A stretch of DNA of 64,000 nucleotides, from positions 1 to 64,000 of the forward strand of contig JBBPIE010000004.1 of assembly GCA_038040485.1 (NCBI GenBank), read 5' to 3'. The translations under genes were made by a program, and so were the position numbers. The notes under the pieces were generated by a model. That model was not told where the DNA came from, ran no database searches, and was given only the letters and a program-made list of their open reading frames with translations. Positions 16,432 through 25,650 of the stretch are shown piece by piece (position 1 is the stretch's first letter; every line of letters begins with the position of its first letter). The stretch is from Onstottus_B arcticum. GTDB taxonomy: Bacteria; Acidobacteriota; Blastocatellia; UBA7656.

Positions 16432-18852
16432 ATGGGATCTTTCTTGCAAGACCTGCGGTTCGGCTCGCGAATGCTGGCTAAAAACCCAGGCTTCACGCTG
16501 ATCGCCGTGGTCACGCTCGCTCTGGGTATCGGCGCGAACACCGCGATCTTCACCGTGGTCAACGCGGTGCTGTTGCGCCCGCTTCCTTACGTCGAAGCTG
16601 ACCGGTTGGTCTGGCTCACAGAGCGGCAGGAGCAGATTCCTTCGCGATGGGTTTCATATCCGAACTTCCTCGACTGGCGCAGGCGAAATCAATCATTCGA
16701 AGCGATGTCGACAATTCGCGGCTGGCAGATGACTTTGACAGGCGACAGCGAAGCTCAGTCGATCAACGCGCGGATGGTCACTGCGGATTACTTTCGCGTG
16801 ATGCGAGCGTCTCCGCAGCTCGGCCGCGACTTCAGCAGTGATGAAGACAAGTTTGGCGCGCCCGGAGTCACCGTCATCAGCCATTCTTTCTGGCAGTCGC
16901 AATTCGGCGGCGATCCGCAGATCGTCGGTCAAAGAATCACCCTCAACAACCAGCCCTTCACCGTCATCGGAATAGCGCCGCAAGAGTTCCAGCATCAGGG
17001 ACCGCCCGCGATGTGGGTGCTGGCCGAGCAGTACGCGCAACCGAACGGCGGCTGGTTCCAACGCGAGAGCCGAGTCGCCGGCAGTGTCATCGCGCGCTTG
17101 AAGTCCGGAGTGACAATCGAACAGGCGCGCGCCGACATGAAGTCCATCGAGGAGCAGCTGATCGCGGAGTACCCGTATCACAACGGCGGCAACACGATCC
17201 GCGTCGTCAGTCTGCACGAGAGCATAGTCGGCGACACTCGCCCGTCGTTGCTCCTGTTGTTCGCAGCGGTCGGATTGGTGTTGCTGATCGCGTGCGCCAA
17301 TGTAGCCAATCTGCTGCTCGCACGCGGGGCCACCCGCCAAAAGGAGTTCGCGGTTCGTGTAGCGCTGGGCGCGAGCCGCAGCCGGCTGCTCCGACAGTTG
17401 ATTACGGAAAGCCTCGTGCTGGCCGTAGCTGGAGGCGGGCTGGGTTTGTTGCTCGCTTATTGGGGCGTCGATCTGCTCGTGAAGTTTGCGCCTGCGGCCT
17501 TGCCGCGTCTGGAAGGAGTGACGATCGGCGGGGGCGTGCTCGGTTTTACTCTGGCGCTTTCGGCGATCACCGGCATCGTCTTTGGTCTCGCGCCTGCCTG
17601 GCAAAGCACAAAAACCGATCTGCAGGAGACGCTGAAGGAAGGCGGCCGCAGCATGAGCGATGCGCGCGGCGGGCGTTTGCGCAACACCTTTGTAGTTGCC
17701 GAAGTCGCGCTTGCGATGGTGCTACTGGTCGGCGCCGGGCTGCTTATCAGAAGCCTCGCGCTACTGTTCGCTTCCGAGCCCGGCTTCAACGCGCAGAACG
17801 TCCTGACGATGCAACTACTGCCGCGCGAAGCTTATCTCAGCCGCGAAAAACTGACGAACTATTATTCTCAACTCCTGGAACGGATCAACGCGCTGCCCGG
17901 CGTCGAAGCCGCGTGCGTCGGCAACGGCGATCTTCCCGGTCTGGAGCCGGGATGGCAGAACGACATCAACCCAGAAATCAACGGTCATTACCAGACAATC
18001 AAGCCCGACGAAATCATAAATGTCGACTGGGGGATCATTACTTCGGATTACTTCAAGACGATGGGAATTCCCATCAAGCAAGGTCGCACCTTCACAGCAG
18101 AAGACAACGCTCGACCCGCTTCGGCTGTGCTTGTGGATGAACAACTAGCGCGTCGCTTCTGGCCCGAAGGTGACGCGGTGGGCAAACACATTAAGTATGA
18201 CGGCCCCGTGCCGCACGAGATCATCGGCGTCGTGGGCGACGTGCGCAACTATGGCAGCGAGCGACTGGGACGCATCAAGATCTATACGCCGTTTGAACTC
18301 AGGCCGCTGCCGCAGTCGACTCTCTCGGTTCGAAGCTCGCGTGTTGATCCTTGGACGCTGGCCGCCGCGATCAAAGGCGAAATCCAGGCGATCAATTCGA
18401 ATGTTCCGATTTCCGAGATCGCGACATTGGAAGGGCGGCTCGCGCGCCACATCGCGCCGCGGCGATTCAACACCTGGCTGCTTGTGCTGTTCGCAACCGT
18501 CGCGCTGCTGCTTGCGGCGATTGGGATCTACGGGGTGATGTCGTATGCGGTGACGCAAAGAACGCGGGAGATCGGGATCCGTATCGCGCTAGGCGCGCAA
18601 AGCAAACACGTGCTCAAGCTGACGCTGAGTCAGGGGTTGCGACTGGTCCTCACGGGCGTCGCCGCGGGCTTGATTGCAGCGTTGGCATTGACGCGATTGA
18701 TGGCAAGCTTGCTGTTTGGCGTGAGCGCGACTGATCCAGTGACGTTCGCGATCATAGCGTTGTTGCTTACAGGAGTTGCGTTGCTCGCGACCTACATTCC
18801 CGCGCGGCGTGCGGCAAGAGTCGAGCCGATGGTTGCGCTGAGACATGAGTGA
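16432..18852 (+). CDS. ADOP-family permease (copy 6)
   Basis: 806 residues, ATG with GGAGAG about seven bases upstream. Begins MGSFLQDLRFGSRMLAKNPG, TM1 with LGIGANTAIFTVVNAVLLRP. Periplasmic motif YPNFLDWRRRNQSFEAMSTI. FtsX half 1 GLVLLIACANVANLLLARGA, half 2 GIYGVMSYAVTQRTREIGIR, end VEPMVALRHE, where Glu replaces the usual Asp. Its TGA stop (18850-18852) is also the first bases of the GAGGATN repeat arm. Confidence 0.92.
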   Translation: MGSFLQDLRFGSRMLAKNPGFTLIAVVTLALGIGANTAIFTVVNAVLLRPLPYVEADRLVWLTERQEQIPSRWVSYPNFLDWRRRNQSFEAMSTIRGWQMTLTGDSEAQSINARMVTADYFRVMRASPQLGRDFSSDEDKFGAPGVTVISHSFWQSQFGGDPQIVGQRITLNNQPFTVIGIAPQEFQHQGPPAMWVLAEQYAQPNGGWFQRESRVAGSVIARLKSGVTIEQARADMKSIEEQLIAEYPYHNGGNTIRVVSLHESIVGDTRPSLLLLFAAVGLVLLIACANVANLLLARGATRQKEFAVRVALGASRSRLLRQLITESLVLAVAGGGLGLLLAYWGVDLLVKFAPAALPRLEGVTIGGGVLGFTLALSAITGIVFGLAPAWQSTKTDLQETLKEGGRSMSDARGGRLRNTFVVAEVALAMVLLVGAGLLIRSLALLFASEPGFNAQNVLTMQLLPREAYLSREKLTNYYSQLLERINALPGVEAACVGNGDLPGLEPGWQNDINPEINGHYQTIKPDEIINVDWGIITSDYFKTMGIPIKQGRTFTAEDNARPASAVLVDEQLARRFWPEGDAVGKHIKYDGPVPHEIIGVVGDVRNYGSERLGRIKIYTPFELRPLPQSTLSVRSSRVDPWTLAAAIKGEIQAINSNVPISEIATLEGRLARHIAPRRFNTWLLVLFATVALLLAAIGIYGVMSYAVTQRTREIGIRIALGAQSKHVLKLTLSQGLRLVLTGVAAGLIAALALTRLMASLLFGVSATDPVTFAIIALLLTGVALLATYIPARRAARVEPMVALRHE

Positions 18853-19168
18853 GGATGGAGGATGGAGGATGGAGGATCGAGGATGGAGGATTGAAGGATC
18901 GAGGATTGAGGATCGAGGATCGAGGATGGAGGATCGAGGATTGAGGATCGAGGATTGAGGATTGAGGAGAGACTGAAGGACCCACGTAGTAACGAATTCA
19001 TTCGTTCGATCGCGGTCTATGCACGATTGATTGACTAACGAATAAATTCGTTACTACGTGGCACAGTTTCGCCGAGCGGATGAATCAATTACTACGGGGG
19101 TCGATCCTCTATCCTCTATCCTCTATCCTCAATCCTCTATCCTCAATCCTCAATCCTCCATCCTCGTC
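18848..19168. repeat. Long nested palindrome: GAGGATN arms around an ACGTAGTAACGAATT inverted repeat
   Basis: Left outer arm 18848-18968 is about 16 GAGGATN units. The inner inverted pair is CCACGTAGTAACGAATT (18982-18998) against AATTCGTTACTACGTGG (about 19044-19060). A further partial copy ATTACTACG follows at about 19088-19096. Right outer arm 19102-19168 is the reverse complement of the GAGGATN units. The inner motif also occurs at 45540-45556 near shc. Confidence 0.9.
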
Positions 19169-19188
19169 CCTCAAAGACAGGAGAACCA

Positions 19189-21657
19189 ATGCAGACACTC
19201 TTCCAAGACTTGCGCTACGGCGCGCGAATGCTGCTCAAGACACCTGGCTTCACTCTGATAGCCATCATCACGCTCGCGCTCGGCATCGGAGCAAACACCG
19301 CGATCTTCAGCGTGACTGATAAGCTGCTGGTCAGGTCGCTGGCCGTCAAAGATCCGCACCGACTCGTGCTGATCAACTCCGTCAGCGTGAGCCCGCATTT
19401 TGTCGGCAACGCCTTTTCGTATCCCGACTTCAGCGAGTACCGCTCGCAGAACGAAGTCTTCTCAGGGCTGCTCGCCTTCAATACGGCCGAGTTGGAACTG
19501 AAGACCCACGATCAGATCGAACGAGTCGCGAGCGAGTTTGTCTCGGGCAACTACTTCGACGTGCTCGGCGTGAGCGCCGCGCGCGGCCGCACCTTCTCGC
19601 CCGAGGAAGAACGCGCACCGGGCACTCAGCCGGTCGTGGTTGTCAGCGATGCTTTCTGGCGCAATCGCTTTGGCGCGGACCCAAACCTGATCGGCCAGAC
19701 GATCACGCTCAACGGCTTTCCGCTGACCGTCATCGGCGTCGCCCCGCGCGAGTTCAACGGAATGATCCTCGAAGAGCCAACCGATATCTGGGTCCCGGCC
19801 TTGATGCATCCGCAACTCGCGGAGTCGAAGTTTATCGAGAACCGCAACGACCGGTTCTTGCTGCTGATGGGGCGCGTGAAGGAAGGGCTGACCCAGCCGC
19901 AAGCAGAAGCGGGTTTGGACGCGCTCGCACAGCAAGTCAAGGACGCTCACACTCCGCCAGGAACGATCACCAAAGGCCTGCCGTTCAGCGAGCAGCACAT
20001 CCAATTCGAGCCGGGCGGCAAGGGCATTTCGGTCTTGCGCAAGCGATTCTCGTCGCCGCTCAAGCTGACCATGGCAGTAGTGGGTCTCGTGCTGTTGATT
20101 GCTTGCGCAAACGTCGCCGGTCTGTTGCTGGCGCGCGGAGTCGCGAGACGCAAGGAGATGGCGATCAGACTGGCGCTTGGCGCGACCGGCTGGCGGCTGA
20201 GCCGTCAACTGCTGACCGAGAGTTTGCTGCTGGCGTTGGCGGGCGGCGCGGCGGGGCTGCTGCTTGCACCCTGGCTCGTGATGCTATTGATGAAAACGCA
20301 GTCGAGGCTGGGCGTCGCGCAGACTCTGCTCGGCGAAGGCGTGGACCGGCGGGTGCTCGCATTCACGGCGCTCAGCTCGGTGCTTGCCGGACTGGTCTTC
20401 GGCGTGGTCCCGGCGTGGCAAAGCGCGCGAGCCGATCTCGTGCCGGCCTTAAAGGAAGAACCCGGCGGCTCAAGTCAACGCGAACGAAGGTTCAACTTTC
20501 GCAGCGTGCTTGTCGTGGCGCAGCTCGCGCTTGCGATAGTCGTATTGATCGGAGCCGGGCTGTGTATCAAGACTCTGCGCAACCTGCTGGCGATCAATCC
20601 GGGTTATCAAGCCGAAAGCCTGATCGTCGTGCCGTTGGAACTGGACAAGAAGAAGTACGACGCTGCGCGCGGGCACGCGCTGCAGCAGGAGATCATCGAA
20701 CGTCTTGGATCGCTGCCCGGCGTTGAATCGGTCAGCTATGGATTGGTGATGCCGCTAAGCGGGAGCCGCTATATGAGCAGCATCTTTGCCGAAGGGAGGC
20801 AGCCGTTGCCCGACGAGCAGATGGCTTTCGACGCGAGCTTCGTCGGTCCGCGCTATCACGAAACGATGGGTATTCGCTTTGCGGAAGGCCGCGGCTTCAC
20901 TGAACAGGACCGCGAAGGCGCGCCCAGCGTGGTGATCATCAACGAAGCGCTCGCCCAGAGGCTGTTTCCCGGCGAAGACGCGCTGGGCAAACGACTGAAC
21001 CTCGGCCGCCCGCCGTCGCTAGAAATCGTCGGCATCACCGCCGACGTCAAGCATCACGATCTGACCGAAGCGCCGCTCTCGCATTTCGATCTCCCCTCGT
21101 TGCAACGCAAGTACGACTCCTACACCAACGTCGTCGTGCGGGCGAAAGGCCGCTCTGCGGATTTGATTCCCGCGGTCCGCGGCGAACTTCAAGCCGTGGA
21201 TCAGTCGCTGGCAGTCAAAGACATCAAGACGATGGCCGCGCAGCTAGGGAACACGCTAGCCGCGAACCGCCTGGCATCGACGCTTATCGGAGTCTTCGGT
21301 GGCGTAGCTCTGCTGCTCGCGTCGATCGGGTTGTATGGCGTGATGGCTTACATGGTCGGCCGGCGCACTCGCGAGATAGGCATTCGAATGGCGCTTGGCG
21401 CCGAGTCGCGGCATGTGTTGTCACTGGTCATCAGACAAGGAATGGTGCTGACGATGATCGGAGTGGCGGCCGGTCTCGGCGCGGCGTTCATGTCGACGCG
21501 TTTGACTGAAGGCTTGCTGTACGGCGTGAGCGCAACGGACGGGGCGACTTTCGCGATCGTCGCGGTGCTGCTGTCAGCGGTGTCGTTGGCGGCTTGCTGG
21601 ATTCCCGCGCGCCGCGCAACAAAAGTCGATCCGATGATCGCTCTCAGGAGTCAGTAG
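19189..21657 (+). CDS. ADOP-family permease (copy 7), C-terminus altered by repeat DNA
   Basis: 822 residues, ATG with AGGAGA five bases upstream. TM1 has LGIGANTAIFSVTDKLLVRS, where the Leu-Pro turn after TM1 is replaced by SLAVKDP. The periplasmic motif FSYPDFSEYRSQNEVFSGLL places it with copy 2. FtsX half 1 is GLVLLIACANVAGLLLARG and half 2 is GLYGVMAYMVGRRTREIGIR. All other copies end ALR(Y/H)E, but this one ends ALRSQ. The last two codons and the TAG stop are AGT CAG TAG, which are units of the AGTCMGT repeat that follows, so the repeat has replaced the native end. Confidence 0.92.
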   Translation: MQTLFQDLRYGARMLLKTPGFTLIAIITLALGIGANTAIFSVTDKLLVRSLAVKDPHRLVLINSVSVSPHFVGNAFSYPDFSEYRSQNEVFSGLLAFNTAELELKTHDQIERVASEFVSGNYFDVLGVSAARGRTFSPEEERAPGTQPVVVVSDAFWRNRFGADPNLIGQTITLNGFPLTVIGVAPREFNGMILEEPTDIWVPALMHPQLAESKFIENRNDRFLLLMGRVKEGLTQPQAEAGLDALAQQVKDAHTPPGTITKGLPFSEQHIQFEPGGKGISVLRKRFSSPLKLTMAVVGLVLLIACANVAGLLLARGVARRKEMAIRLALGATGWRLSRQLLTESLLLALAGGAAGLLLAPWLVMLLMKTQSRLGVAQTLLGEGVDRRVLAFTALSSVLAGLVFGVVPAWQSARADLVPALKEEPGGSSQRERRFNFRSVLVVAQLALAIVVLIGAGLCIKTLRNLLAINPGYQAESLIVVPLELDKKKYDAARGHALQQEIIERLGSLPGVESVSYGLVMPLSGSRYMSSIFAEGRQPLPDEQMAFDASFVGPRYHETMGIRFAEGRGFTEQDREGAPSVVIINEALAQRLFPGEDALGKRLNLGRPPSLEIVGITADVKHHDLTEAPLSHFDLPSLQRKYDSYTNVVVRAKGRSADLIPAVRGELQAVDQSLAVKDIKTMAAQLGNTLAANRLASTLIGVFGGVALLLASIGLYGVMAYMVGRRTREIGIRMALGAESRHVLSLVIRQGMVLTMIGVAAGLGAAFMSTRLTEGLLYGVSATDGATFAIVAVLLSAVSLAACWIPARRATKVDPMIALRSQ

Positions 21658-21741
21658 TCCGTAGTCAGTAGTAGTTAGCAGAGCAGGACGCCACACGTGA
21701 GCACGAGCAACGGACTACGGACCACTGACTACGGACTACTA
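21649..21741. repeat. Heptamer inverted-repeat element overlapping two gene ends
   Basis: Left arm 21649-21676 (AGTCAGT, AGTCCGT, AGTCAGT units) overlaps the last codons of copy 7. Right arm 21711-21741 is the reverse complement and contains the TAG stop (21739-21741) of the convergent Uma2 gene. Core about 34 bases. Same heptamer as 8112-8229. Confidence 0.9.
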
Positions 21742-22398
21742 TCGCGGGAGGGACTGGAGCCATTCGTCAAAGGCGACGAGGGTCTGAGATTCGCCGTCCT
21801 TTGGAAGGCGCGCCAGGAAATCCGTCAGCGCCCGGCTCGATAGCATGGGCAGCGCCAGGCTATTTTCCACGTTGATGTATTGATCTTCCTGAAGAAGATG
21901 GATGGTCAATTCCAGCCCGTCGTAGCGCCAGATTTCTGGCACCCCGAGCGCCGCGTAGATCGAAAACTTGTCTTGAGAGTTGTGATGAATGTCTACTTCG
22001 ACAACGACGTCGGGCGGAGGATCGACAGCGAAGTCGATTTGAATCCTGTTACCGATGGCCGGGGCCGACTGAACATAAAAGCACGCATCAGGTTCGCTGC
22101 CTTTCTTCTTTTTCTTCGTTCTCATTGTGGCCGAGCCGAAGAAGCGTATGTTGATGCGCAGCCGGAAGCTTAGGTGACTGATCAACCGGTTGATGAAAGT
22201 CGCGTAGCTTTCGTGTTCAGATGAAACAGTCATAATCTCCAAAGTCCCGTCGTTGTAACTGACCCGCAGTCCTCTGGCCTCGCCGAGTTCGTCAATTAGT
22301 TCCTCGTACTCATCCCAACTGACTTCGTGTAAAGTGACGGCCGCTCCGGATGGCAACCCCGCGGCGATTTCAAAGTAACTAAGGGTCTCGGTAGTCAT
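21739..22398 (-). CDS. Uma2-family (DUF820) nuclease-fold protein
   Basis: 219 residues from the ATG at 22398 (MTTETLSYFEIAAGLPSGAA); a longer frame to 22476 adds a basic, unlikely leader. Uma2/DUF820 proteins have a PD-(D/E)XK restriction-endonuclease fold. The expected motif order is visible: PDACFYV, PPDVVVEVDI (the D and E of the core), then a Lys and YAALGVPEIWRYDG. The family is common as scattered singletons in Cyanobacteria, Acidobacteria and Planctomycetes, with poorly known function. Its stop lies inside a heptamer repeat arm. It is separated from the next minus-strand gene by about 390 bases of palindromic DNA. Confidence 0.85.
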   Translation of the reverse strand: MTTETLSYFEIAAGLPSGAAVTLHEVSWDEYEELIDELGEARGLRVSYNDGTLEIMTVSSEHESYATFINRLISHLSFRLRINIRFFGSATMRTKKKKKGSEPDACFYVQSAPAIGNRIQIDFAVDPPPDVVVEVDIHHNSQDKFSIYAALGVPEIWRYDGLELTIHLLQEDQYINVENSLALPMLSSRALTDFLARLPKDGESQTLVAFDEWLQSLPR

Positions 22399-22479
22399 AG
22401 TCTTTCTCTCAGCGGCGAATCTATGAGTGGCGAGTCGATTATAGTCCCGCCGCGCTACCAGGGACAATCGAAACACAAG

Positions 22480-22785
22480 ACAAGCAGTTGGTGGTCAACC
22501 ACGTAGTGGTTGCGGCCCAAAGCCCAAGGTTGTTGTACTCAGCTACCTTGGGGAATAGCAGTGATGATCGTCGCAACCCCAACGGGGTTGTGGCAGTGCT
22601 CCACGTTAAAGGCCCAATGAAGTCATTCAAAGCAATCTGATCCAGTGGTCGGTGTGTGCCGAGAGGCTTGGCCACAACCCCTTCGGGGTTGGGGAGCTCG
22701 GCGCCGTCTTTCCCAGGGTAGCCGAGTACAGCAACCCTGGGCTGGAGCACGGATCCCCTTCGGGGAAATGTCCAAACTCTGGTGT
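22480..22785. repeat. Palindrome-rich intergenic region
   Basis: Contains short hairpins of the type AACCCC-AACGGGGTT (about 22577-22591) and AACCCCTTCGGGGTT (about 22676-22690), and GATCCCCTTCGGGGA near 22750. A larger pair joins CCCAAGGTTGTTGTACTC...CTACCTTGGGG (22526-22556) with CCCAGGGTAGCCGAGTAC...AACCCTGGG (22710-22742). These resemble REP-like palindromes rather than the heptamer elements. No coding frame here is convincing. Confidence 0.75.
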
Positions 22786-25226
22786 TCATTGCTGCGGCGC
22801 AGCCCGCCACTCAGCCAGTTGCGTGCGCACCTTCTCCGCCTCCGGCGATTCGATCTCTTCAAAAATCCTGAGCGCGGCTTCACCATTGGCAACAGCCTGT
22901 CCGCGCTCACCCAGTCGATATAAGGTTAGGCTCAGGTTCGAGAGGACGTGAGCTTCGCCTAAGCGGGTGCCTATCTCTCGCACCAATGTAAGGGCCTGTT
23001 CGTGAAACTTAATCGCTTTGCGCGTCTCGCCTAACTTGTCGTAGGCCTTGCCGATGTTGCCCAGTGCGTGTGCTTCGGAGTCGCGGTCGCCGGTCTCAAG
23101 TGCGATCACAAGGACTTCCTCGAAATAATCAATAGCCTTGCGTGTCTGGCCCAAGCTCGCATAAGCGTTACCGAGATTGCCGAGCGCGCTGCCTTCGCCT
23201 ATGCGGTCACCTGTTTCTCGTGCGATTACAAGGTTTTGCTCGTGATATTCAATCGCCTTGTGTGTCTCACCCAAATCACAGTAGGCATTGCCGAGGTTGC
23301 CCAGCGCGCGCCCTTCGGCTCTCCGTTCGCCTGTCTCTCGCGCGATCGCAAGTCGCTGCTCGTGATACTCAATCGCCCTGCGCGTCTCGCCCAACCCAAG
23401 GTAGGCAAGACCGAGGTTGCCCAGCGCCATCCCTTCGCCTTCGCGGTTGCCTATCTCTCGGGCGATCGCGAGGCCTTCTTCGTGATACTCAATCGCCTTG
23501 CGGGGCTCGCCCAACGCGAAGTAGACAATGCCGAGGTTGCCCAGCGCGTAGCCTTCAGCGCCGCGATGCTTCAACCTACGGGCGGCTTCAAGCATAACTT
23601 CCAACCACTTTATTCGCTCCTGCAGGTGTTGACGCAAATGGAGAACGTATACTCCGGCATTCGGATAGCTGAGGCCCAACTGCGACGCCTGTTCGTCTCT
23701 TTGGGCGTTTGCCGCAGCCCAACCCCATCCCGCTTCAATGTTTTCGCGCTCCCAGTCGAAGAGTGCAAGTCCTCGTGTCACTGCGTCACCACCTTGCAAG
23801 TAGGTCTCATCCGCCTGTTCGAGCACCCGACAGTAATGCACCGCGTGGCGGCGTTTCGCACCATCACGCTCGCCCTCGCTCAAACGCCGATCGACAAATA
23901 TTCGGGCAAGGTCGTGGAGACGATAGCGAACAATCTCTTCGTCATACTCGAGAAGGCTGTACGCCAGCAGATCGCCGAGCGCGTCCTCTGCAACATCCGC
24001 CTCCATCTCCCACACCACTGCCGCAGCGCCGTCATCAAAGGTGCTCGGAAAGACCGCTAGCTTGCGCCAAAGCGCGAATCTCTCTTCGCCGAGCATCGCG
24101 CAGCTTACGCTCAGCGCAACGTCGACCTCCTTGAGGTGACTTAGCCGCTGCTTTTCATCGCTCAGCCGTCGCACATAATCAGCCGGAGACAGATTCTTCC
24201 TTTCGGCAATTGCGCTCGCAGCCACGCGCAAAGCCAGCGGCAGGCAGCCGCACAACCTTGCAATCTCGTCCGCGTGATCGCCGATTCGCTTGGCGATCTT
24301 CAGAAGCAACTCGCGCGCGTCGTCTACCGGCAGCGCATCGAGGTCTTTCTCAAAAAGCCCCGGCAGTGTGAAGTGCTGCCGCGACGTCACAATCAACGCG
24401 CAGCCCGCGGGCGGGATGAGCGGCTCGACCTGTGCACGATCTTTCGCGTTGTCCATTATGAGCAGGGCCCGTTTGCCGTTCAGCACCGAGTTGTAGATAG
24501 CGCTCAACTCAGCTTCCTGATCTGGCAGCTTTGCCTCCGGATGATAGGCTCGACAGACGTGCGCCATCGCGTCGGCCGCGGTGAGCGGGCGTTCGCTCAC
24601 GCCTTTGAGGTCGAGATAGAACTGAGCATCCGGGTATCGCTCTTTTACGATGTCGGCCAGCTTAAAAAACCAAGCGCGGTCTTGCCCACTCCGCCCAGCC
24701 CGCGCAAGCCCGATATGGTCACGCCGTTTGCCATCTCGCGCAGGAGTTCTTCGATCTCTTCTGCGCGGCCCGTGAAATCGCGAGGCGGCGCCGGAAGCTG
24801 ATGCAACGCAGAGAGCGCCCGACTTTCGGCCTTTTGGATGTGGATGTGCTTGTCGCCGTGAACCACGTCGCCGTCGGTGATCTTGTCCCCGCGAAAGACA
24901 TCGCCCTTGGTGCGGTCAGCAATCACATTGTCATTGCCCGTTACGAAGTTGCTGTCTTTGACTTCGGCTGCTGAGATGTTTCGATCGCCTAACGAGTCAC
25001 TGCTCGGAGGATCGTTGCTTGAGCGTGATTCTCTGAAAGCCATCACGATCGCCGCAATGAACGCCAGCCCAAGCGCCGACCATACGTAGATGCGATACGG
25101 GCGAAGCATCTCCTTCAGTTCGTCGCTCAGTACCTCGATGGCCACTTCGCCAAGCACGGCGATCACGGCGAGCACTGCGCCAATGATCCAACCGCAGCGT
25201 CTTTTTCGGTGAGGTGCCTTTGTCAT
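22786..25226 (-). CDS. Membrane-anchored STAND NTPase (NB-ARC) with TPRs, split by a -1 frameshift
   Basis: Two frames on the minus strand form one protein of about 813 residues if a -1 shift occurs at 24663-24669. Upstream frame (start ATG 25226; a longer start at 25286 is possible): two TM segments (CGWIIGAVLAVIAVLGEVAI and YVWSALGLAFIAAIVMAF), a Gly-Asp-rich linker (GDVFRGDKITDGDVVHGDKH), then Walker A GLGGVGKTAL. Downstream frame: LLIMDNAKD (Walker B), VTSR (sensor), CGCLPLALRVAAS (GxP), a helical domain, and six or seven TPRs of 40 residues near 23020-23570 (ALGNLGxAYxxLGExRKAIE). NB-ARC/STAND proteins sense ligands and switch on ATP; many bacterial ones act in phage defence or signalling. 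No separate effector domain is seen. Without the shift the first frame ends six codons after Walker A, so the product would be dead. Confidence 0.8.
24663..24669 (-). promoter_or_regulatory. Possible -1 ribosomal frameshift site (T_TTT_TTA)
   Basis: In the zero frame the codons read GGT TTT TTA AGC. The heptamer T TTT TTA is in the correct phase for simultaneous -1 slippage, after which AAG CTG GCC continues exactly into the downstream frame (KLADIVKERYPDAQFYLDLK). A simple loss of one T from a 7-T run in the genome or assembly would look the same. I see no obvious strong pseudoknot but could not fold the RNA. Confidence 0.45.
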
Positions 25227-25286
25227 TTGCCGTCTTGTTTCTAGCTGTCGGGAACCGACGGTTGAGCTGCCTTTGTAAGCAGTCAC

Positions 25287-25650
25287 ATACTAAGCCTGCG
25301 CTATCAAGGCTTCAAGCGCGGAACCGTGCTTCACGAATCCGGGACGACCCAGTCCCATAACCGGCAAGGCGAAAATGGCCGATCAGTTCGATCCCTTGAG
25401 ATTCATCAGTTATGGCTCAGTTTGAGAGGGCACGACGATTGATTCTAATCTGATCCGCAGGGCTTGGCCCTGCGCAAGTTTCCGGTTCAAGGTTTAGCGT
25501 TCTGGGTTCTTGACTCAGCACTGAAGAACTTGGCTCTCCCGTTTGAACTTGGAATTTCGAACCCTGAACTCTGAACTCTGATCTCTGAACTCTGAACTCT
25601 GAACCCCGAACTCAGGATCCTGAACTCGGAACCAATACTTCGGAGGAACG
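25287..25650. repeat. Intergenic region with GAACTCT heptamer array
   Basis: Positions 25563-25612 are tandem heptamers of the GAACTCT type (CTGAACTCTGAACTCTGATC). A degenerate complementary arm may lie at about 25482-25518 (GGTTCAAGG, GGGTTCTTGACTCAG). The remainder has no coding frame. GGAGG of copy 8 is at 25642-25646. As a gap between divergently oriented genes it should contain promoters for both, but I could not pick boxes with confidence. Confidence 0.7.

Noticed and set aside
22645..22951. Short + strand frames (about 92-99 codons) in the palindrome region
   Set aside because: They consist of translated palindromes and the antisense of the STAND gene end; no ribosome site.
23020..23570. 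Tandem 120-base DNA repeat as a mobile or CRISPR-like element
   Set aside because: It is explained by in-frame TPR modules of the STAND protein.
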